Source: JAMCRM01 sp041685075 (GTDB taxonomy: Bacteria > Acidobacteriota > Terriglobia > Bryobacterales > Bryobacteraceae). From it: a stretch of 5,973 bases of DNA. The stretch's first letter is position 1; each line of letters opens with the position of its first letter. Position numbers and translations under genes: made by a program. Location of the stretch: NCBI GenBank assembly GCA_041685075.1, contig JAWLGN010000324.1:1-5973 (forward strand), given 5' to 3'. Positions 1 through 4,973 of this stretch are shown here, one piece after another. Under the pieces are notes generated by a model, which had not been told where the DNA came from, ran no database searches, and saw only the letters and a list, made by a program, of their open reading frames with translations.

Positions 1-169
1 CGAACAACAGCGCGATGGACCTGCCGGCCAGGGATTGGGAATAGACGGCAGGCGAGCGTTTCATATCGGCTGCCAGGTCGAGCAGCGCGCACAGTTCCTC
101 GTCGGTGACATCGAGGTCCCGCACGAAATCCGGGGCGGCGATTCGCATGATGCCGTTCGGGGCGGTCAA
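1..169 (-). CDS. argF: Ornithine carbamoyltransferase, N-terminal fragment (runs off the window)
   Basis: This enzyme makes citrulline from ornithine and carbamoyl phosphate in cytosolic arginine biosynthesis. Only the first 56 codons at most are visible. The reading shows a DFVRDLDV segment, then a DEELCALLDLAADMKR helix, then LAGRSIALLF. This matches the family start, which runs HFL.L.DLT.EEL..LLDLA...K through LAGK.lALLFEKPSTRTR; the carbamoyl-phosphate-binding STRTR motif would follow just outside the window. Start choice: an ATG at 148 has no Shine-Dalgarno sequence, whereas a TTG at 169, seven codons upstream in frame, has GGAG six bases before it, so I prefer TTG. Two ARG-box-like operators lie directly upstream, which fits an arginine gene. 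A related transcarbamylase (for example N-acetylornithine type) cannot be excluded from so short a piece. Confidence 0.8.
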   Translation of the reverse strand, partial: MTAPNGIMRIAAPDFVRDLDVTDEELCALLDLAADMKRSPAVYSQSLAGRSIALLF

Positions 170-175
170 AAGGAT

Positions 176-179
176 CTCC
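176..179 (-). promoter_or_regulatory. Ribosome-binding site of argF (supports a TTG start)
   Basis: On the minus strand GGAG is followed by a 6-base spacer (ATCCTT) and then TTG at 169-167. No comparable motif precedes the in-frame ATG at 148, where the upstream bases read CGAACGGCATC. The site therefore favours the TTG start, seven residues longer. The call depends on spacing alone. Confidence 0.55.
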
Positions 180-187
180 AGTTTCAG

Positions 188-225
188 GCTGTATTTTTAT
201 TCAGCCCAATGAATAATTAAACAAC
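188..225 (-). promoter_or_regulatory. Tandem ARG-box-like operators upstream of argF (ArgR/AhrC sites)
   Basis: Two 18-bp AT-rich imperfect palindromes stand in otherwise GC-rich DNA. Box B (188-205) has the plus-strand core TGTATTTTTATTCA, matching 13 of 14 positions of the known ARG-box core TGAAT-wwww-ATTCA. Box A (208-225) has the core TGAATAATTAAACA, matching 12 of 14. The boxes are 2 bp apart, so their centres are 20 bp apart. This is close to the paired E. coli arrangement of 18-bp boxes with 2-3 bp between, which an ArgR hexamer binds with arginine as co-repressor. The pair lies immediately upstream of the argF ribosome-binding site and over a candidate promoter, as expected for repression when arginine is plentiful. 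The sequence matches are direct; the identity of the regulator is inferred. Confidence 0.7.
196..224 (-). promoter_or_regulatory. Candidate sigma-70-type promoter of argF
   Basis: On the minus strand a -35-like TTGTTT (224-219) is followed by a 17-bp spacer and a -10-like AATAAA (201-196). Each hexamer is an imperfect match, and the AT-rich boxes would create such matches easily. The implied start point near 189 gives a leader of about 20 bases, with the GGAG at 179-176 inside it. Both ARG-box-like operators overlap this promoter, so bound repressor would block RNA polymerase. Confidence 0.4.
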
Positions 226-242
226 GCCGGCGGTACCGGCGT
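215..242 (-). terminator. Intrinsic terminator candidate after the PL26-like gene
   Basis: On the minus strand ACGCCGG, a 5-base loop (TACCG) and CCGGCGT form a perfect 7-bp GC-rich stem at 242-224. It is followed by TGTTTAATT, a modest U-rich tail. It lies 45 bases past the stop codon of the upstream minus-strand gene and would separate that gene from argF. The U-tract is weak and is the same DNA as ARG box A, so termination efficiency is uncertain. Confidence 0.5.
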
Positions 243-287
243 CAAGTTCAGGATAATACGATGCGCGCTGTGGGGCAGACCGCTGCG

Positions 288-2582
288 TCACTTCGCCGGC
301 CCGCCCTCCGCGCCGAACCGGATGGGCGACTCCACCGAGAGATACCAGGTGAAGCGCTGGGAGTTCCGGAACAATTGGGCGAACAGTTTCAGCCGGTCGG
401 TGAGGCGGGCGTCGCGGGTCTGCCGCTCGAAGCTTTCGAGCGCCACGTCCCAGTACTTCCGCTCGCCGCTCGTCTCGCCGATGTAGGCCAACCCCGGGGT
501 CAGCATCACGGAGTGCACGGGCGCGTTGAGGAACATGCGGCGCCCGGGGTCCCACTCCTTCGGGTTGGCGAAGATCCAGTCCGCCGCGCGCTTCATATAC
601 GCGGGCATCTCCGGCCGCCCCAGGTATTGGGAAGCCTGCGCCATCCCCTCCAGCGCGATGCCATACATCCAGGACTGACGGCTGTAGCCGCCGGCGAACT
701 CCGGCGACCATTTCGCGCGGCGGTTGAGCTGCTCCAGTTTCTCTACATCGCCGTCCTGCCAGGCGTGCACGCAGTCGATGATCCAGTTAGCGCGGTCCAG
801 GTACTTGCGGTCGCCGAACACCTCGTAGGCCCGGAGCATGGCGAACAGGCCGTGGCCGATCGAGCGCGTATTGCTTTGCAGGTCCAGCCCGTTGTACTCC
901 ACGCCCCAATCGGCCGATAGGCGCGCCACGTCGCGCGACCACAGATCGCCTGTCAGCAGATAACGGTTGAACAGGCTCTCGTTCTTGTAGAACGCCCAGC
1001 TCGTCGAGGAGATGAACTCGCCATTCGAGTAGCGCGTCCAGTGGTTCAGTCCGGGGCCTGTGCGGGCGGCGCCGGCCGGCTGATCGACTTCGTGATGAGA
1101 GATATCCACGTCGGCCAGGTGGGCGGCCGCTTCGATGGCCGCGCGGAAGGAGGTCATGTCGCCGGTGCGGAAGAAGTGCAGGAAGAGGGCCTGCGGGAAG
1201 TCGTAGTACTCGGTATCCCAGTGCACGCCGTAGTCGCGGCGGTTCGGGTTGGTGACGATCTTGTGGATGGCGTCGCCGAAGTGGAGCATGCCGTACTCGT
1301 CGAGCACGCGGTCGCCGAAGCGGAAGCCGCGGTCGCGCTTGGCGAGCACCGCGTCGCGGCACTCGGCCAGCCAGCGGTCGTAGCGCTCCACCAGGTTACG
1401 GTACTCGGGCCGGATGGCTTCGGGCGAGGACTCCACCAGCCGCCCCAGCGCCTTGGTCTCCCGGGTGTACCACTTCGGCGGCGCCACGGCGTACAGCGGA
1501 TGGTCGATCTGGGCGGAAAAATTCCCGCCGCCGAAGGCAAGCAGCATCTCGTGCGTCTTGGCGACGCCCGTGTAGATGTTCTGTGGGCGGGCGGTTTCGG
1601 GGAATAGAGCCAGCCGCAGGCGGCCGCCGGCGCGGACCTCGAAGGCCTTGGGATACAACTGCCAGAACCACCGCAGCCCCACCCCCACGCCGCCGGCTTC
1701 GAACCAGCCGGTGCGCCGGGGATCGGCCGAAAGCTGCTCGACGCGCGCCGGCTGCGCGGAACCCTCGAGCTGCCCTTCGAGCCACAGGCCGTCCAGCCGC
1801 ACGAAATCGCTCAAGCGGCGCCCCTGCCGGTTCACGAAGCTGTGGATCACCTGAATGTGCGGGCGCCCGGCCCAGGCAATGATCCGCACCACGTAGTCGA
1901 GCGCCTTGTCCCGCCCATTCACCCAGCCATGAGCACCGGTGCGCTTCAGCACCACGCGCAACGGATTCTGTTCCTCGATTTCAAGCGTCGTAGCGGGCCA
2001 GTTGCCGGCCTTGTACATGCGCTCGTCGCTGCGGAGAACAAAATCCACAGCGCGCAGGCCGGGCGCATCCAGCAGGCGGCCGGTACGATGGACGGTGAAG
2101 GCCAGGGGACCGGTATCGACTCGAATCTCCTCGCCGGCCGCCTCGACGCGCAAGGGCGCGGGCGGAGGCGGCGAATTCTCCTGCGAGAGTCGCACGCGGT
2201 AGACGGCCTCGGAGTTCGCCGCGACATCCGCGAGGAAGTCTACGTGCACCCACTGGATGGCCGCAACCTGAGTGGACGCCTCGTCCCACCATCGGTTCAC
2301 CACCCGGAAGACCGCGGGGACCGTCTGACCGCCGGGCCCCACCAGCCTCAGGCGGGACTCATCCCGGATGGCGGCCGGACCGCTGCGGGGAAAGGGCACC
2401 CCGGCGGTGACCGGCTCGGAAGTGCGCGCCACCCCGGCTGTCTCCCGGATGGTGAGGGGAATATCCAGCGTCTGGGCGCGGCTCGCCCGAAGGCACGGGG
2501 ACCACGGCAGCATCAAGCTCAGCACGGCACCCGCCACCAACCGGCGAGTTCCGGGCGGAACGGAAAGTATCCTGGGGATCAT
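288..2582 (-). CDS. Secreted exo-rhamnogalacturonan lyase (PL26)/YetA-like protein
   Basis: This is probably an exported polysaccharide-active protein of 764 residues. Residues 1-36 form a signal peptide: a basic start including TRRL, a hydrophobic stretch near residues 15-27, and a likely signal peptidase I cut after Ser-Arg-Ala at 36. Residues ~39-132 look like the small N-terminal beta-barrel (RIFT) domain of this family, with EPVTAGVPFPRS, a VP.VFRV strand and QWVHVDF. Residues ~140-360 are beta-rich, like the central beta-sandwich domain. Residues ~370-745 are helical, with repeated aromatic pairs like an alpha/alpha toroid: GMLHFGD at 431-437, HWDTEYYDFPQA at 454-465, DISHH at 493-497. 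The three-part layout and length fit PcRGLX/YetA-like proteins, which attack rhamnogalacturonan I in characterised PL26 members. I cannot assign catalytic residues or substrate. ATG 2582 is the only possible start, since an in-frame TGA lies ten codons upstream; it has no clear Shine-Dalgarno. No transporter or regulator for sugar use is visible nearby. Confidence 0.7.
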   Translation of the reverse strand: MIPRILSVPPGTRRLVAGAVLSLMLPWSPCLRASRAQTLDIPLTIRETAGVARTSEPVTAGVPFPRSGPAAIRDESRLRLVGPGGQTVPAVFRVVNRWWDEASTQVAAIQWVHVDFLADVAANSEAVYRVRLSQENSPPPPAPLRVEAAGEEIRVDTGPLAFTVHRTGRLLDAPGLRAVDFVLRSDERMYKAGNWPATTLEIEEQNPLRVVLKRTGAHGWVNGRDKALDYVVRIIAWAGRPHIQVIHSFVNRQGRRLSDFVRLDGLWLEGQLEGSAQPARVEQLSADPRRTGWFEAGGVGVGLRWFWQLYPKAFEVRAGGRLRLALFPETARPQNIYTGVAKTHEMLLAFGGGNFSAQIDHPLYAVAPPKWYTRETKALGRLVESSPEAIRPEYRNLVERYDRWLAECRDAVLAKRDRGFRFGDRVLDEYGMLHFGDAIHKIVTNPNRRDYGVHWDTEYYDFPQALFLHFFRTGDMTSFRAAIEAAAHLADVDISHHEVDQPAGAARTGPGLNHWTRYSNGEFISSTSWAFYKNESLFNRYLLTGDLWSRDVARLSADWGVEYNGLDLQSNTRSIGHGLFAMLRAYEVFGDRKYLDRANWIIDCVHAWQDGDVEKLEQLNRRAKWSPEFAGGYSRQSWMYGIALEGMAQASQYLGRPEMPAYMKRAADWIFANPKEWDPGRRMFLNAPVHSVMLTPGLAYIGETSGERKYWDVALESFERQTRDARLTDRLKLFAQLFRNSQRFTWYLSVESPIRFGAEGGPAK

Positions 2583-2630
2583 GGTAACGGCAGCGCCCGA
2601 CGGCTGCCTTCACAAGGTAGCTAAACCCGT

Positions 2631-2651
2631 CCTGCCACGGCAAGCGGCAGG
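2631..2651 (-). terminator. Weak hairpin just after lipA
   Basis: On the minus strand CCTGCC and GGCAGG form a 6-bp stem with a 9-base loop, one base past the lipA stop codon. The following sequence is ACGGGTTTAG, which is not a proper U-tract. It may be an inefficient terminator or may protect the 3' end of the lipA message. The remaining ~48 bp to the next gene show no convincing promoter, so read-through from lipA into the PL26-like gene is possible. Confidence 0.3.
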
Positions 2652-2652
2652 C

Positions 2653-3528
2653 TTAGAGCGCCGCCTGCGCCGCGTGGTACGAACTGCGCACCAGGGGCCC
2701 GGATTCGACGTGGCGGAAGCCCATGGCGCGGCCGGCGGCGCCTAGTTCGGCAAACTCCTGTGGGGTGGCATACCGCACGATGGGCAGGTGGCGCGGCGAG
2801 GGACGCAGGTATTGCCCCAGCGTGAGGATGTCCACGTCATGCGCGCGCAGGTCCCGCATCACCGCCAGTACCTCGTCGTTGGTTTCCCCGAGCCCCAGCA
2901 TCAGGCCGGACTTGGTGGGGGTCTCCGGCGCAACCCGCTTGGCATAAGCCAGGACGTCGAGCGAACGCTCATAGCGCGCGCCCAGCCGCACCTGGCGGTA
3001 CAGCCGCGGTACCGTCTCGGTGTTGTGGTTGAAAACATCCGGCCGTGCATCCATTACGGTTCCGACGGCCGCGTGGCTGCCCTGAAAATCGGGCACCAGC
3101 ACCTCGACGCCGCAACCGGGAACGCGCTCCCGTATGGCCCGGATCACCAGGGCGAACAACTCCGCGCCGCCATCCTTGCGGTCGTCGCGGTTCACGCTGG
3201 TGATGACCGCGAACTTCAGCCCCATGGCGGCCACCGCCTCCGCCACGCGGCGCGGCTCGTCGTAGTCCACCGCCAGCGGGGCGCCTTTCTGCACGGCGCA
3301 AAAGCCGCAGCGGCGCGTGCAGACGTTCCCCAGAATCATGAACGTGGCGGTGCGGTGGTTCCAGCACTCCCCCACGTTGGGGCAGGCGGCGGATTCACAG
3401 ACGGTGTTCAGCCGCAGGCGCCCGATCAGATCCTTCAGGTCGCGGTAGTTCTCGCCGGCGGGGGCCGGCGCGCGCAGCCACTTGGGGCGGGACGGCTTGG
3501 AATCGATGGTGACCAACACTGCTTCCAT
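2653..3528 (-). CDS. lipA: Lipoyl synthase (radical SAM)
   Basis: LipA inserts two sulfur atoms into octanoyl groups carried on the lipoyl domains of 2-oxoacid dehydrogenases and glycine cleavage H protein. From the ATG it has 291 residues, a usual length. The auxiliary [4Fe-4S] cluster cysteines lie in CESAACPNVGEC (C44, C49, C55). The radical-SAM cluster cysteines lie in CTRRCGFC (C70, C74, C77). The C-terminal RSSYHA (281-286) contains the serine known in this family to ligate the auxiliary cluster. Other family signatures are ITSVNRDD (109-116), FNHNTETV (166-173), KSGLMLGLGE (206-215) and GQYLRPS (238-244). The frame stays open upstream to 3837, but that part is low-complexity Arg/Pro sequence antisense to the neighbouring gene, so it is excluded. 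ATG 3528 has a poor Shine-Dalgarno. A TTG at 3516 has GGAAG five bases before it and would give a protein four residues shorter. No lipB is visible here. Confidence 0.95.
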   Translation of the reverse strand: MEAVLVTIDSKPSRPKWLRAPAPAGENYRDLKDLIGRLRLNTVCESAACPNVGECWNHRTATFMILGNVCTRRCGFCAVQKGAPLAVDYDEPRRVAEAVAAMGLKFAVITSVNRDDRKDGGAELFALVIRAIRERVPGCGVEVLVPDFQGSHAAVGTVMDARPDVFNHNTETVPRLYRQVRLGARYERSLDVLAYAKRVAPETPTKSGLMLGLGETNDEVLAVMRDLRAHDVDILTLGQYLRPSPRHLPIVRYATPQEFAELGAAGRAMGFRHVESGPLVRSSYHAAQAAL

Positions 3529-3572
3529 TGTCCCGCGCCGGAGCCCGCCGCTCAAGCAGGTAAACTGGAGCC
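3529..3572. other. Short divergent intergenic region between lipA and the methyltransferase gene
   Basis: Only 44 bp separate the two divergent start codons. The stretch is GC-rich and contains GGAGCC twice (3540-3545 and 3567-3572). The only -10-like hexamer on the plus strand is TAAACT at 3561-3566, without a matching -35. Space for two full promoters is lacking, so their elements probably extend into the opposite coding regions, or one gene uses a very short leader. Confidence 0.5.
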
Positions 3573-4178
3573 ATGAGACGAAGGGCACTGGTGAGCGCGC
3601 TGCTCGTGGCGTCGGTTGCGGCGGCCGCGGCGGAGGGCGACGCCGAGAAGCGGATCCGCGCCGTGGTGGATGAGATCTCCGCACACGATCCGCTGGCCAA
3701 CGTACCGCCCGAAGACGGAAAGATGCTGCGGGTGCTGGCCGAATCGACCGGCGCCAGGCGGGTGGTCGAATTGGGCACCTCCACGGGCGCCTCCGCCCTG
3801 TGGTTCTGCCTGGCGCTGGCGCGTACGGGCGGGACACTCGAGACCTTCGAGATCAACTCCGGGCGCGCCGCGGCCGCGCGCGCCAATTTCAAGAAAGCCG
3901 GGGTGGAAAAAATGGTGCGGGTGGTGGTGGGGGATGCGCACGTGGAAGCCCGCAAGCTGAAGGGGCCCATCGATCTTCTTTTCCTCGATGCGGACAAGGA
4001 CGGATACAAGGATTACCTCGAGCAACTCGGGCCGCTGGTGCGGCCAGGCGGGTTGATCCTGGCGCACAACATAGACAGCGCGCCCGATTATATCGAAGCC
4101 GTCACAACCGGCGCCGCCTATGAAACGGTGCTCTTCAACGAGGGCGAGGGGCTGTCGATTACGTTGAAAAAGCGCTGA
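3573..4178 (+). CDS. O-methyltransferase-fold protein with signal peptide
   Basis: This is a class I SAM-dependent methyltransferase-like protein of 201 residues, of the catechol/caffeoyl-CoA O-methyltransferase or Methyltransf_24 type. Residues 1-20 look like a cleavable signal peptide: MRRR, then an Ala/Leu/Val stretch ending AAAAA before EGDAE. The mature part shows the SAM motif VVELGTSTGAS (64-74), acidic E93 at the end of the next strand (LETFEI), GDAHVEA (120-126) and FLDADKDGYKDYL (137-149). It ends in PGGLILAHN (158-166). In metal-dependent relatives the last motif is DN; here the Asp is His165, while Asp139 and Asn166 remain. Substrate is unknown. The start at ATG 3573 has GGAG only two bases before it, which is tight. 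A GTG at 3591 has AAGGG five bases upstream and would drop the arginines of the signal region. It is divergent from lipA and convergent with the ABC ATPase gene, so it is transcribed alone. Confidence 0.8.
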   Translation: MRRRALVSALLVASVAAAAAEGDAEKRIRAVVDEISAHDPLANVPPEDGKMLRVLAESTGARRVVELGTSTGASALWFCLALARTGGTLETFEINSGRAAAARANFKKAGVEKMVRVVVGDAHVEARKLKGPIDLLFLDADKDGYKDYLEQLGPLVRPGGLILAHNIDSAPDYIEAVTTGAAYETVLFNEGEGLSITLKKR

Positions 4179-4192
4179 AGCCGACAGGCGCT
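4167..4192 (-). terminator. Intrinsic terminator of the mnmE-ABC ATPase transcript
   Basis: On the minus strand AGCGC and GCGCT (192 to 171 in the 4100s) pair around an inner TG/CA extension with one bulged C. The stem encloses a loop of about 7 bases and is followed at once by five T residues (4171-4167). The hairpin begins inside the ABC ATPase stop codon and spans the whole 12-bp gap, so it also covers the stop codon of the convergent methyltransferase gene. On the plus strand the hairpin has no U-tract after it, so it should act mainly on minus-strand transcription. Confidence 0.6.
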
Positions 4193-4973
4193 ACCAGATG
4201 TGGTAGTAGCCGTTGCGGCATACCAGCTCGACCGGGGTGCCGAACAGCTCGGTCAGCAGCTCCGGGGTGAGCACCTCGCTCTTAGAGCCGTCCCGGAAGA
4301 CACGCCCGTTCTTCAACAGCACCACGCGGCCGATTTCGGGAATGATATCGGTAAGGTTGTGGGTGACCATGACGATCCCAATGCCCGACTGCGCCAGCTT
4401 GCGCAGCATGTTGCGCAGCTCGTGCTTGGCGTGGAAGTCGAGGCTGGTGGTCGGCTCGTCGAGCACCAGCGCCTTGGGGCCGTGCACCAGGGCGCGGGCG
4501 ATCACCGCGCGGCGCGCCTCCCCGGAGGAGAGTTCTTCGACGGGCCGGTCCGCCAGGTGCTCGATTTCCATCAGGGCCATCACCTCGTCGGTGCGCCGCT
4601 CGATTTCGGGCGTCACTTCGTGATTCGGCCATACCCCTATGCTGCCGAACAGGCCCGACATCACCACCTCGCGCGCCGGATAGCTGCAGGTGCAGGACTG
4701 AACCAGGTCGTTCGACACCACACCCATTTGGGCGCGCAGGTCGAACAGGTTCCACACGTCGGCACCCAGAATGCGCAGTTCGGACCCGGCCAGCGGATAA
4801 CACTCCCGCGCGATGGTCTTAATCAGGGAAGATTTACCGGAGCCGTTGGGGCCCAGCACGGCAACCTGCTCGCCGGATCCGATCGAGAGGTTGAGGGAGT
4901 CCAGCACGAGCTTCCCGTTCCGTTTCACGGAGACGTTTCGAAACTCAATTAGAGGGATATGGTTGGTGGTCAT
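4191..4973 (-). CDS. Orphan ABC transporter ATP-binding protein, ModF/YlmA-like
   Basis: This is a single ABC ATPase domain of 260 residues. Visible motifs are Walker A GPNGSGKS (41-48), signature LSSGE (148-152), Walker B ALVLDEP (168-174) with Glu173, a D-loop SLD (177-179) and the switch His205 in VTHN. The helical region MSGLFGSIGVW (105-115) and the overall spacing resemble the ModF/PhrA-type ATPases (COG1119, B. subtilis YlmA). The usual Q-loop glutamine is absent: the corresponding segment reads GVVSNDLVQ (84-92). A CxC pair (C94, C96) follows. No membrane or substrate-binding subunit is encoded nearby, so transport, and molybdate in particular, is not shown. The ATG overlaps the mnmE stop as ATGA, with GGAAA just before it, which suggests translational coupling. 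The frame is open further upstream to 5315, but that is antisense-type shadow within mnmE. Confidence 0.85.
   Translation of the reverse strand: MTTNHIPLIEFRNVSVKRNGKLVLDSLNLSIGSGEQVAVLGPNGSGKSSLIKTIARECYPLAGSELRILGADVWNLFDLRAQMGVVSNDLVQSCTCSYPAREVVMSGLFGSIGVWPNHEVTPEIERRTDEVMALMEIEHLADRPVEELSSGEARRAVIARALVHGPKALVLDEPTTSLDFHAKHELRNMLRKLAQSGIGIVMVTHNLTDIIPEIGRVVLLKNGRVFRDGSKSEVLTPELLTELFGTPVELVCRNGYYHIW

Noticed and set aside
261..920. 219-codon plus-strand open frame opposite the end of the PL26-like gene
   Set aside because: Low-complexity Arg/Val/Leu-rich product, no recognisable motif, and fully antisense to a better-supported gene.
1842..2624. 260-codon open frame on the plus strand opposite the PL26-like gene
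   Set aside because: It is antisense to a gene with clear domains and a signal peptide, its product resembles no family I recognise, and high GC makes long antisense frames common.
2583..2630. Promoter for the PL26-like gene between lipA and its start
   Set aside because: Only poor hexamers are present (for example TTGCCG with TACCTT at 18 bp); not better than chance.
3529..3837. Upstream extension of lipA by about 100 codons
   Set aside because: The added residues are Arg/Pro-rich and lie antisense to the methyltransferase coding sequence; LipA homology begins after residue 10 of the shorter form.
3916..3935. GTGG-rich stretch that resembles a simple repeat
   Set aside because: It encodes ordinary Val residues of a beta strand (VRVVVGD) in the methyltransferase and is not a true tandem array.
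3395..4009. 204-codon minus-strand frame opposite the methyltransferase gene
   Set aside because: Ser/Ala/Thr-rich antisense shadow with no motif; the plus strand has clear SAM-binding signatures.
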